Origin: Manihot esculenta
Taxonomy: Eukaryota; Streptophyta; Magnoliopsida; Malpighiales; Euphorbiaceae
Direction of reading: 5' to 3'
NCBI RefSeq assembly: GCF_001659605.2
Contig: NC_035171.2
Location: 24,841,825 to 24,905,824, forward strand
DNA: 64,000 bases
Translations under genes and position numbers: made by a program
In this document: positions 1 to 10,262 of the stretch, piece by piece
Layout: the number at the start of each line of letters is the position of its first letter
Position numbering within the stretch: position 1 is the first letter of the stretch
Notes under the pieces: generated by a model
Seen by the model: only the letters and a program-made list of their open reading frames with translations
The model's database searches: none
Told to the model about the DNA's origin: nothing

Positions 1-1405
1 TTAAGTATTTCCTTAAATCTGGTTTATCCAAACGCCCAATTTGGTCACCAATAGTCTCCCCTGTATAGTAGTCTCCTCTAGAGTAAAACGTTTTAGATTT
101 ATAGGACTAGGTATCATCTCTTCTCTCTCATTGTCCTCCATCTGAAGAGGTAATAAGGTAGTACTGAAGTAAGGTTTAGTCTCTTTAAATGTAACATCCA
201 TACTAATAAAATATTTTTTAGATGGAGGGTGGTAATATTTGTAATCCTTCTGTGTGGGAGAGTACCCAATAAACACACATTAAGAGCTCTCGGATCAAGC
301 TTCCCACCTGTCCTAGTATGAAGAAAACACGTGCATCCAAACACTTTTGATGGAACAGTATAAGCATTTTTTCCTTGCAATACATCTAAAGAGCTTTTAA
401 AGGCAAGAGTTTTGAGAGACATTCTATTAATGAGATAAGCTGCGGCCAAGACTGCATCTCCCCAATAGTTTTTTGGAAGATTCATTGTGAAAAGGAGAGA
501 TCTGCTACTTCTAACAGATGCCTATTTTTCCTTTCAGCAACACCATTTTGAGTATTAGTGTAAGCACAACTAATTTGATGTAGTATCCCATTAAACTTCA
601 AATAAGCAGAAAAACATCCATCCATGTATCCTGTGCCATTATCAGTTCTCAAAACTTTTATGTTAGCATCAAATTGAATACAAACCATCTTATGAAAAGA
701 TTGAAAGTAAGAAAATACATCACTCTTTGCCTTTATCAAATACATCCAAGTCATACAAGTGTACGAGTGGAGTAATTAATAAAAGTAACAAACCAACGAT
801 TACCAGATAGTGAGACCGTTTGAGTAGGTCCTCAAACACTAGAATGGATGGTCACAAAAGTGATCATGCTCCTATTGTTACTTGAGGGATAAGAGATTCT
901 TGTATGCTTAGCGTACTCATAAGCATCACAAACTAAAGAGTCGCACCGAGTCTTGGAAAATAAATCAAAGTAAAATTTCTCTAAAATAAAGAAGGATGGA
1001 TGTCCTAACAGTCGATGCCACTATATGATTTTCTAGTTGACATCTCGATTTTTTGCAAAGAGAGCTTAAGGTGAATTCAAACTCAGATTCCCTTCCAACA
1101 TATATAAGCCATTGTGCAGTCTACCATGGCCAAACCTCTTCTTAGTTTGAATAACATAATGGTCAGAAAAAAATTCAATTTTACAGTTAAATGTTGTGGT
1201 AAGAGCATTAACAGATAAAAGATTAACAAGGAAACGAGGAACATGAAGTAGCTTCATATTTAGAGTACAAACAATAGAACCAGTTCTAGAGATAGAAGTG
1301 AAAAAACCATCTACGATTTTGACGTGTCTTTTTGTAGACAAGGAAGATAATTAAGGAAGCTTTCATAGGAGCCCGTCATATGTCTATTTGCACTAAAATC
1401 AATAA
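1..1405 (-). mobile_element. Ty1/copia retrotransposon relic, left part (integrase and gag-pre-integrase)
   Basis: Minus-strand reading gives decayed copia Pol in pieces. At 1066-1341 there is a gag-pre-integrase stretch (LLHVPRFLVNLLSVNAL, then a GRLHNGLYML-like segment). At 114-754 there is integrase core with VLRTDNGTGYMD, NGVAERKNRHLLEVA and NYWGDAVLAAAYLINRM, the usual copia integrase signature order. Frameshifts and stops break it into short frames, so it is dead. The element runs off the left edge; RT and RNase H would lie outside the window. Its 5' part resumes at 9412, beyond the nested Athila-like insertion, and the two sides join smoothly when compared with the related copia relic at 34.9-35.0 kb. 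Confidence 0.85.
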
Positions 1406-1410
1406 TCTAT

Positions 1411-2921
1411 TGATAGCGGTTGTCGAAGCCGTAAAAAATAAACCTATTATCAACCAACAAATAAATTTGTAGATAGTGGCAATAGGGTCGAACCACAGGG
1501 AATTGACACCAAAGATTTTCCTAATAATGACTAGGTAAAGTAAATAACAAGTAAATAAAAGAGGGGGGTTTTGTTTTGATGATAGTGAATTAAAATAAAA
1601 AGGCAAAAGAAAGCAATAACTTAAAGATGAGTAAATCAATGGAAGAAAGGCTTCTGGTTGAAGTATGAATCTATTTCAGATTGTTTAGAATTGATCATTG
1701 ATTCTTTAATACTCCTATTTATCTCAATAAATTAGTTTAGGATGTGGAAGACGCTTCTCACAATTCAAATTCCTCCTTAGTTTTAGCTTGATTAGGAAAC
1801 GTTCGCTAATCAAACACTAATCAACAAGTTGCCAAGGAACGTCCTTGGGGCATTGTAGCATCGAACAACCGTTGATTGCATTAAGACTTAGAGAAACCCA
1901 ATTCTATCCTTGCCAACCGCGTGGTCAAGTTTAGATCATGCAACTTGATTAAATGTGTATTTGAATAACCTAAGCAATTACGGACCTAAATCATTCAAAC
2001 AATATCACTCAAGCTATTTAAAAACAATGGGCCCTTATTGAATCTAAAAGCAAAGTAATAATTATGGAAAGCTCAAATTGCATAAATATTGAAAGTAAAT
2101 AAGAGTTTAACAATGGAGATTTAAATCTCCCAATTCATCACAAAATCTGAAATTCACCAACTTCAACTAGAAAAGATGAGTTTAGCCACTCATGGTGGAC
2201 TAAATACACAAAAAGATGAAAAGAAAAGAAAAAGGAAGATGCTGGAGAGTTTCTGGCGAGTTGAGTTGCTGATCCCAAGATGCTTTGCTGGTTTGGAAGT
2301 CCTCCTTTTATAGCTGAAGAATTCTCTCATCTAGGGTTTTGAAATCCCTCTTTGATTTGGTGTTGGACTCCTCTTTTGATGTTGAATTTAATTGCAATTG
2401 GATTTCCTTGGATGAGAAGCTCTTTCGTGGCTCTTGGATTTGTGTTGGAAGTGATTGGATTGGATTTGGACTTCTGAAAATTCGAATTTATGTTTGCTGC
2501 CAATTTTCCCGCTCTGCTGTAATTTTCTGCTGTCAAAGTGATTTGCCCGGTGCTTTGACCAGTTTCTTCAAGTGATTGGGCAAATCACTGCCCATATCGC
2601 TTCTCTGTGAGTCAGTCCTCTGTGTCTTTGCGAGTGATTTGACCAGTGATCTTCGAGTTTCTTGGGCAAATCACTGCCCATATCACTGTTATCTGTTGCC
2701 TCCGGGTTTCTGCTTTGGCTTGATCTGGGCAGTGATTGGAGCAGATTTTTGGGCAAATCACTGGGCAAATCATCCTTTTGTAATTTTTCTGCACTTTTTC
2801 TCCCATTTTCCAATTTCTTCCTTTTCTGTAAAAACAAGATAAAAACCATAAATTAATCTAAAAAATGTGTAAATAAGCAATAATAATTATGATAAAAATG
2901 TGGCTAAATTATGCTTGATCA
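1411..2921 (-). repeat. 3' LTR of the Athila-like element (1511 bp)
   Basis: Direct copy of 7898-9406, beginning TGATAGCGG and ending CTTGATCA. Reading on the minus strand it has a TATA box (CTATAAAAGG) at 2313-2304. The stretch 2570-2770 carries several copies of the GGGCAAATCACT motif that also fills the interior. Small frames here are repeated in both LTRs and are not credible genes. Confidence 0.93.
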
Positions 2922-2937
2922 AATACCCCCACACCTA
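2922..2937 (-). other. Polypurine tract of the Athila-like element
   Basis: On the minus strand the bases just before the 3' LTR read AGGTGTGGGGGTATT, preceded by GAGGACAAGCAAAAAGC. This purine-rich run with a preceding GGACAAGCAA motif is the usual plus-strand primer context in Tat/Athila elements. Confidence 0.75.
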
Positions 2938-3255
2938 GCTTTTTGCTTGTCCTCAAGCAACAAATAACTTAGCCAATCAAGCCCCCTTTTTCCTTAGAGC
3001 CTAAGTACCACTTAATCAGCCCCCCCTAGACTCCTAATCTGAATTATCACAGTATAGAGTACATGCACTAAGGTCATCCTCTCCTTTCCTTGTTTCCTTT
3101 CACTTACCATGGTCAAGAGAAAGGTTTTTGAATCAATCATGCTTATTCCTTTATGTTAGTTTTAATGCAACCCCTAGGAGTGACTTGCCACCTTCTCTCT
3201 TTCTCCTTTTTATTTTATTTTTATTTTATTTTCAGCAGCACTTATTCTTATCCTT

Positions 3256-3510
3256 GCCTGAAAAAGTCACTAACCTTTTTACGCGATTGTGTACATGGGT
3301 GATACACCCCCGGTTACTCAGTTAGTCACTTGTTCAAGTGGCTACTAGCTCTGTTCATAGTCTAGACCATTGAAACTTATTTGCTTGAAAAAGTTACTGA
3401 CCTTTTTACGCGATTGTGTACATGGGTGATACACCCCCGGTTACTCAGTCAGTTACTTATCCAAGTGGCTATTAGGCTCAGTTCATAGTCTTAGACCATT
3501 GGAACAAGTT
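3256..3510. repeat. Two tandem copies of a ~127 bp unit
   Basis: Unit 1 (3256-3382) and unit 2 (3383-about 3510) share a block around TTTTTACGCGATTGTGTACA and the ACACCCCCGGTTACTCAGT core, with scattered changes. They lie in the non-coding 3' part of the Athila-like element between ORF1 and the polypurine tract. No coding potential is apparent. Confidence 0.85.
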
Positions 3511-4065
3511 TGTGATTTGTGCTTTGTGCTGGTTTTTCATGATAGTTTGGGCAAATCAACTCATAGGGAGTTACACTAGCTTTGTGTTTGCATGTATTTG
3601 TATTTTTATTTTCCTTGACCTTGGCACATTTAAGGATTCAATTCAAGAGAAAAACTCCCTAAGTGAAGGTAACATACTGTGAATGATTCAATTTAGGCTT
3701 AAAGGGGTGGCAAATCAATGGGGTCATGAGATAAGGGCACTCTTTCAACCTTGTTATCTATGTTGATTAGAGCAATTAGCTACAAAATTCTGTGTGTGTG
3801 CAAAAAGTGTGAAAATATTCTGGTGTGTGCAAAAAGGGGTAAAAAATAATGCAAAAAGAAACAAAAAGAAACAAAAGAAATCAAAAAGATGGTGTGATCA
3901 GTGAATAAATACTCTCCAGTACCCCCACACCTATCCCACATATTGTCCTCAATGTGTGAATAAACATATAGAAAAATGAAGGAGAAAAGGGAAAGGTACT
4001 CCCTGGCCTGTGAGTGATTTGACCAGTGACTTGTGCAAGTACTGGGCAAATCACTGGGCAAATCG

Positions 4066-5317
4066 CTATCTGTGATGGTGCTGGGGCAGAAAATTGTCCA
4101 CCAGCAGGTCCAACAAGTGTTCCATCCTTTGCATTCGATCTTCAATCCTACTTAGACGAGCCTCTACTGTCTGGTTGGGGGCTTCGTCTTCAGGTGGCTG
4201 AGGAGCATCCTGCTGGGGGGCTGCTGGAGGTGGTTCATTTGCAGGTTCCTGCCCTATTGCTTGTGTTGTCTCATCTGCAGGTCCAGTAACGCCACGCCAT
4301 GAGCGTGTACAGAGCTTGGATCAAACTCAGCAGGGAAGTCCCAGGTGGACTGAGGGCATTCACAGCCCATGGCTATGCCGAATTCCTGGAGGGATAAGCG
4401 AAATCGCTTCCCCAATAACCTAAATCCAATAGTGCCAGGTGTGTGTATGTTGTGCATGGCAGGTTTATCAAAATAGAATGTGGTGAAGAACTCCTGTGTG
4501 AGTTCAAGGAAAGAGGGCATGCGCAGGAGGAAGAAAGTGTCCCAGCCAATAGCAAAAATTAGAGAACGTACCTGGGAATGGAGTCTTAGTGCTCTGAGGG
4601 TGGCATGGTGGATATACTTACCTGGGTGATATGGTAGGGATGAGATTTTAAGCAGCCTGGTGCGCTCAGAAATTTTGTTGAATGTCAGTGCTTTGACAAT
4701 GTGATCTGGGTGTCTTGGCCTGGGCAAATCGCTGGACAAATTGCTGGGCATATCACTGAGTGTGTCGCTGGGCACATCGTTAGGCACATCACTTGGTAAG
4801 TCCATGGGCGCATCGGTGGGCACATCGCTGGGCATAGCGCTGGTGAAATCAGTAGGCGCATCGCTAGGCACATTGCTGGGCAGGTCCGTGGGCGCATCAC
4901 TGGGCACAGCGCTGGTGGAATCAGTGGGCATACCACTTTCTTTGAGTCCTGCGGGATGTATGGCAATGGTGGGTTCTAGCTCTGATCTTGGTGGCGACTG
5001 TGTTCTTGGCCGTGGCCGGCAGAAGTGGTGGTCTCTGGTGGCATTTCGCCAGCAGGGTTTGCCGTCGGGGCTGTTGGGTCCGCGGATGGTGGTGGCGGCG
5101 TTCTTTGCCGTTTCTTTTGCCGGCGGTATGTCTGGGTGGCTGGTGAGTCGGTGTGTCCTTTTGCTGTTCCCGTAGCCGGTGGTGTGTCAGTGACGGTGGG
5201 GACTGGTGGAGGGTTTTCCTCTGCATCGTCATCACTGTCGGAGGGGATGGGTTTCGGTAACCCTAGTTTCTTCCACATGAATGGTCCGCCTTTGGCCATC
5301 ATCTTGATCCGAACCAT
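4066..5317 (-). pseudogene. Athila ORF1-like gene downstream of gag, broken into three frames
   Basis: The position (between gag and the 3' LTR) and content resemble the extra ORF of Athila elements, whose function is not established. The first segment (5317-4976) begins MVRIKMMAKGGPFMWKKLGL and is rich in Pro/Thr/Asp. The second (4931-4254) starts with a run of PSD-x-P-(S/T)-D units, then a compact domain (FLELTQEFFTTF, GFRLLGKRFRLSLQEFGIAMGC) typical of plant retrotransposon ORF1 proteins. The third frame (about 4284-4066) carries a likely coiled coil (ARLSRIEDRMQRMEHLLDLL). Frameshifts near 4950 and 4280 separate them. The assignment to ORF1 is by pattern, not by search. Confidence 0.6.
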
Positions 5318-5820
5318 GGTGGTCTTGGGTTCGCCGGAGGGTGAGTGGTGGTCGGGGAGGAGAAAGCTTGAAGAAGAAGAGATAAAACAGTAGATAGCGT
5401 AAAAATTAAAAGAATAAAAGAAAAGAACTACTTAAAGTGATTTGGGTATGTGATCTGCCCTGATCATTTAATGCTGCCCTCTGGATTCTTGACGGGGCGA
5501 TTTGCCCAATGATTTGGGCAAGCAGTGGGCAAATCACTTTGGCCAGATCACTCCTCCTTTGCAGTTGCTGGGCTGGTACTGTTCACGCCCTTTGCTGATA
5601 TGTGCTTGGTGTTGCGATGGGACCGGTGATCTGGTCACTTTATCTGGGCAACTGGGCAAATCACTGCCCTGATCACTTGTGATTATAGTACATTCAGTCG
5701 ATTTGCCCGGCGATTTGGGTAAGCAGTGGGCAAATCACTGGGCAAATCCCTGCCTCTGGGCTGCCTCCCAGTAGCGCCCTGTTTTCTGTCTTGGGCTGGA
5801 CTTTCTGACTTGATCAAGGC

Positions 5821-7844
5821 TCAAGTAATGGGGGGAGGGAAAAGGATTCCAACAGAATTAAGTAAGAAGTGTAGCACTCCTTTCATTTTAGTTATAACCC
5901 ATCCTATTTCTTTCATGTACTCATGAAGTAACATGATTAATTTCTCCTCTTTCAAGTGAGGTGTGCTTCTAGCCTCTATGTTTAAATTTTTGAGGTGATT
6001 GGGCAGCACTTTGAATTTCAATTCATATTTCTCCATAAAAGGTGGCTGCAATCTGGTATTGACCTTGGGCAAATTGAATTCTGCTTGTACTGATGATTTG
6101 GGCAAATTACTGCTGGGCAGCTCAGTCTGCCTAGCGATTGGGTCAGTGATTTGGGCAAATCGACTGCCCTGATCACTTTCTGGCAGATTTTCTTCCAAGG
6201 CCTGTTTTTGCAATTTTTCTGCCCTACTGTCTTGTAGCTTTTTTCCACTCCTCAATGTGACGGTACTAGCATTTTGCCTTGGATTTATCTCAGTTTGGGA
6301 TGGTAGCTTCCCTTGTGACTCCAATTTGCTCATTGAAGTGCCCATTTGACTCACTTGTTGTTCAAGAGTTTGCACAGTATTTGCTAAGGTCTTCACAATC
6401 TCTTCAAGGGGTATGTTGGACTTTTGAGGTGCAGCTTGGGCTTGATTTCTCTGCTGGTAGCTTGGATATTGATTGCCCCTTGCATAACTGCTTTGCCCAT
6501 TAAACCCTCCTACTTGTTGGTCTCCTTCTTGAAGGGAGGGACATAGGTTAGTAGGGTGGCTCAAGTTTGCACATATTCCACATGGTTTGGGCTGCTGAAT
6601 CTGCTGGATTTGTTGGGCTTGACCCACAACAAGACTGCGGACAGCATTGGTGAGATCAGAAATTTGGGATGCTAAAGTGGATGTACTCACCTCATTCACC
6701 CTTCTTGGTGGCTGTTCTTGGTCTCCAAATTGCTGTGAGGCTGCTGCCATGGTGGAAATGAAATCTCTTATGGCTTGAGGTGACTTGTCTTCAATTGATC
6801 CTCCACATGCTGCGTTTATGAACTTTCTTTCCGAAGGTAGCAAACCTCCATAGAAGAATTCAATGAGTGACTTATCAGAGATGTCATGTTGAGGGCAGCT
6901 TGTGCACAATCGATTGAATCTTTCCCAATATTCATATAGCTCTTCATAATCCTTTTGCTTGATGCAACTAATCTCTCTTCTGATGCCAATAACTTTTGAG
7001 GTTGGGAAGTATTTTCTCAAGAAGACTCTCTCCATCCCATCCCATGAAGTGATGGATCCAGGTGGTAAATAGAACAACCATTCTTTGGCAAAATCATCAA
7101 GAGAAAAGGGAAAAGCTCTTAATTTAATATGCTCTTCGGAAATACCTTGAGGCCGCATTGTTGAGCACACAATGTGAAATTCTTTGAGGTGCTTGTGTGG
7201 ATCCTCATTTTTAAGACCTCTGAATTTTGGAAGAAGATGAATTAGTCCGGTTTTGAGCTCAAAAGGAGCTGCCAAAGGTGGATAGGTGATGCACCATAAT
7301 GCTTGATCATCCAAGGGTGTTGCTAGTTCACGAAGAGTTCTTTCTTGTGCCATTGGAGCTCTTGCCTCAACATTTTTAGCTTCAAATTCAGCAAGGACAG
7401 CAGCTGGTTCAAGAGTAGTAGCTGCTGCATTTTCTGCCTCTTCAGGTGCTGTTGTGGCTGTCTTTATAGCAGCTCGTTCAACTACTATTTTAAGGGCTGG
7501 TTCTGGGATTTTGTTGGCAAAAATTTCTGGTTTTTGGGCTGGTTTTGGTGTAATTTTAGGGGCTGGTTCTGAGTGCAGCAGCTTGTGCAGCAACAGATTC
7601 AAAAAGTGCAGCATGTACAGCAGTTTCAACAATTGGTTCAACAACTTTATTCAGCAGGTGCAGCAGCAGGTTCCTCAGTAACTTGTGCAGCAGATTGAAT
7701 GGTGGACACCAGATTTGTTGCCGATGCTGATGCAGATGGTTTTGAGGCTTGGTTCATCAAGTTTGCTTGCTTTCTCAAGCTCTTGGCAATACGTTCGATT
7801 TCTAGATCGTAAAGAAGAGTTTCTTTACGATCAGCCCTGGTCAT
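5821..7844 (-). pseudogene. Athila-type gag, frameshifted
   Basis: Gag polyprotein of the element, which would form the virus-like particle. The start is at 7844 (MTRADRKETLLYDLEIER). That frame stops at 7647, and the bulk continues in a second frame from 7644 (607 residues), so a frameshift lies near 7650. The second frame has an Ala/Pro/Glu-rich start, then a Retrotrans_gag-type capsid region (FRGLKNEDPHKHLKEF, then FPFSLDDFAKEWLFYLPPGS, then ERKFINAACGGS). A knuckle-like CGICANLSHPTNLC follows at about residue 345. The C-terminus reaches a sequence like the start of the RT region (PNHLK, EIGWVITKMKG) and ends after about 20 unrelated residues, marking the pol deletion junction. Confidence 0.82.
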
Positions 7845-7874
7845 AAAAGGAAAATACGTTAGTTAGATCAAATC

Positions 7875-7892
7875 CCCGGCAACGGCGCCAAT
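7875..7892 (-). other. Primer-binding site, tRNA-Asp
   Basis: The + strand reads TCCCCGGCAACGGCGCCA, which matches the 3' end of plant tRNA-Asp (GUC) including the CCA. It lies five bases from the 5' LTR. A tRNA-Asp primer is typical of the Athila/Tat group of Ty3/gypsy elements and supports the classification independently of the proteins. Confidence 0.85.
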
Positions 7893-7897
7893 TTTTG

Positions 7898-9406
7898 ATA
7901 GCGGTTGTCGAAGCCGTCAAAAATAAACCTATTATCAACCAACAAATAAATTTGTAGATAGTGGCAATAGGGTCGAACCACAGGGAATTGACACCAAAGA
8001 TTTTCCTAATAATGACTAGGTAAAGTAAATAACAAGTAAATAAAAGAGGGGGGTTTTGTTTTGATGATAGTGAATTAAAATAAAAAGGCAAAAGAAAGCA
8101 ATAACTTAAAGATGAGTAAATCAATGGAAGAAAGGCTTCTGGTTGAAGTATGAATCTATTTCAGATTGTTTAGAATTGATCATTGATTCTTTAATACTCC
8201 TATTTATCTCAATAAATTAGTTTAGGATGTGGAAGACGCTTCTCACAATTCAAATTCCTCCTTAGTTTTAGCTTGATTAGGAAACGTTCGCTAATCAAAC
8301 ACTAATCAACAAGTTGCCAAGGAACGTCCTTGGGGCATTGTAGCATCGAACAACCGTTGATTGCATTAAGACTTAGAGAAACCCAATTCTATCCTTGCCA
8401 ACCGCGTGGTCAAGTTTAGATCATGCAACTTGATTAAATGTGTATTTGAATAACCTAAGCAATTACGGACCTAAATCATTCAAACAATATCACTCAAGCT
8501 ATTTAAAAACAATGGGCCCTTATTGAATCTAAAAGCAAAGTAATAATTATGGAAAGCTCAAATTGCATAAATATTGAAAGTAAATAAGAGTTTAACAATG
8601 GAGATTTAAATCTCCCAATTCATCACAAAATCTGAAATTCACCAACTTCAACTAGAAAAGATGAGTTTAGCCACTCATGGTGGACTAAATACACAAAAAG
8701 ATGAAAAGAAAAGAAAAAGGAAGATGCTGGAGAGTTTCTGGCGAGTTGAGTTGCTGATCCCAAGATGCTTTGCTGGTTTGGAAGTCCTCCTTTTATAGCT
8801 GAAGAATTCTCTCATCTAGGGTTTTGAAATCCCTCTTTGATTTGGTGTTGGACTCCTCTTTTGATGTTGAATTTAATTGCAATTGGATTTCCTTGGATGA
8901 GAAGCTCTTTCGTGGCTCTTGGATTTGTGTTGGAAGTGATTGGATTGGATTTGGACTTCTGAAAATTCGAATTTATGTTTGCTGCCAATTTTCCCGCTCT
9001 GCTGTAATTTTCTGCTGTCAAAGTGATTTGCCCGGTGCTTTGACCAGTTTCTTCAAGTGATTGGGCAAATCACTGCCCATATCGCTTCTCTGTGAGTCAG
9101 TCCTCTGTGTCTTTGCGAGTGATTTGACCAGTGATCTTCGAGTTTCTTGGGCAAATCACTGCCCATATCACTGTTATCTGTTGCCTCCGGGTTTCTGCTT
9201 TGGCTTGATCTGGGCAGTGATTGGAGCAGATTTTTGGGCAAATCACTGGGCAAATCATCCTTTTGTAATTTTTCTGCACTTTTTCTCTCATTTTCCAATT
9301 TCTTCCTTTTCTGTAAAAACAAGATAAAAACCATAAATTAATCTAAAAAATGTGTAAATAAGCAATAATAATTATGATAAAAATGTGGCTAAATTATGCT
9401 TGATCA
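7898..9406 (-). repeat. 5' LTR of the Athila-like element (1509 bp)
   Basis: Near-identical partner of 1411-2921. The differences I could see are a C/A change plus a 2-base shortening in the A-run just inside the TG end, and one T/C change near 9285. Being next to the PBS it is the 5' LTR and would drive the element. Confidence 0.93.
8789..8798 (-). promoter_or_regulatory. TATA box in the 5' LTR of the Athila-like element
   Basis: Minus strand reads CTATAAAAGG, a near-consensus plant TATA box, about 600 bp inside the LTR from its U3 edge (9406). The same site is at 2304-2313 in the other LTR. Transcription would start roughly 30 bases lower in coordinate and run toward gag. Confidence 0.55.
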
Positions 9407-9411
9407 TCTAT

Positions 9412-10073
9412 GGAGCAGAACTAAGAGGCAAAACAGAAGTATTATCAGAAGTCCTTACGTTACCCACATAAGTCACTACCATTTCAAAAAAAAAAAAAAT
9501 CTTTTTCTATTAAAAACAATGGAAAATTAGGCAGATCAAAGACGCGACTTGAACACGAGTCTACCAAAAAGAATCATTGCTAGAAAAAACCATTGGAATA
9601 AATTTAAAAGACCAACAAAAATTACCAATGGAATTATTAGATCAAGAAACAGAATTTCCAAGTGGAAGAATAGTAGCCACCAAAGCCAAATCCAAAGCTA
9701 CTAAGGCTAATCACCTTAAACGGAGTACCAAATCTCAAAACATCACCTAAGGCTACAATACCGAGCCGAATCGACGCTAGAAGAGGAGACGGAGCTACCG
9801 GATCTCGCCGAAAAAGGACACATGCGCCGGCGCATGGAGTCGGAGTGAAGAGAGGGAAGGCGCGTCTGGGCTACACGCGCTTTGTCCGGTCATCGGAAAT
9901 GGACAGGAGGCCGATCTTGGGCCGCGATTTTGATTGGTAGGGGGTGGTGACACAAACAACTTACCCTAAACAATTGATCTAGAGACGGCAGATTTGAGAC
10001 CCAAGAAGCCCTCGAAAAATTTTAAACAACAGACCCAAGGAGCTGCAGATCTGAGAACTAGACTTTGATACCA
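9412..10073 (-). mobile_element. Ty1/copia relic, right part (leader and residual gag region)
   Basis: Continuation of the copia element broken by the Athila-like insertion. The first ~70 bases after the target duplication align by eye with the segment at about 34960-35030 in the second copia relic, which is uninterrupted at that point. No gag frame of useful length survives. An A-run at about 9487-9499 and a GC-richer stretch (9780-9950) lie inside. The segment ends at the primer-binding site next to the 5' LTR. Confidence 0.65.
10063..10073 (-). other. Primer-binding site of copia relic 1 (tRNA-iMet type)
   Basis: On the minus strand this reads TGGTATCAAAG, one base from the standard plant TGGTATCAGAG that pairs with the 3' end of initiator tRNA-Met. 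It directly abuts the LTR, which fixes the element's orientation. Confidence 0.7.
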
Positions 10074-10262
10074 TATAGAATTTGAGAGGAATTTTTTATT
10101 CTATTCTAATTAAATTGATCTTTATAAGATTTGAGTATATATACAAAGAATCAATTTAAATTAGGAATATTTATAACAAGAATAAAATCTTTATAATCAA
10201 GCCTAATTAGGATCTTAAAGATCCGAATCCTCCTAATTAGGAATCTTTTATATTGGTCAACA
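10074..10262 (-). repeat. 5' LTR of copia relic 1, about 189 bp
   Basis: Similar by eye to the LTR at 35394-35608: shared blocks include AGGAATATTTA, AAGCCTAATTAGGATC and the terminal TTGGTCAACA. On the + strand the inner end is TA instead of TG, so one terminal dinucleotide has mutated. The matching 3' LTR is outside the window. A TATA-like stretch (tatatatacaaag, about 10135-10147) sits where a promoter is expected. Confidence 0.65.

Larger units (their letters stand above)
1406..9411 (-). mobile_element. Non-autonomous Athila-like Ty3/gypsy retrotransposon with 5 bp TSD (TCTAT)
   Basis: A complete insertion bounded by TCTAT at 1406-1410 and 9407-9411. LTRs of 1511 and 1509 bp start TG and end CA. 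The tRNA-Asp PBS next to the right LTR shows that it reads on the minus strand. The inner region holds gag (7844-5821) and an Athila ORF1-like gene (5317-4066). No protease, RT, RNase H or integrase is visible anywhere in the ~5 kb interior. The gag frame runs into a stub resembling the start of the RT region (EIGWVITKMKG) and then stops, so the whole of pol has been lost. The LTRs look almost identical (about two substitutions plus a 2-base indel), so this defective element moved recently using proteins from elsewhere. Confidence 0.88.

Noticed and set aside
2339..2856. Plus-strand frames present in both copies of the Athila-like LTR
   Set aside because: Duplicated with the LTR and without motifs; conservation reflects recent insertion only.
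5025..5393. Plus-strand Gly/Val-rich frames opposite the Athila ORF1
   Set aside because: Antisense shadows of the ORF1 N-terminal Pro/Thr-rich segment.
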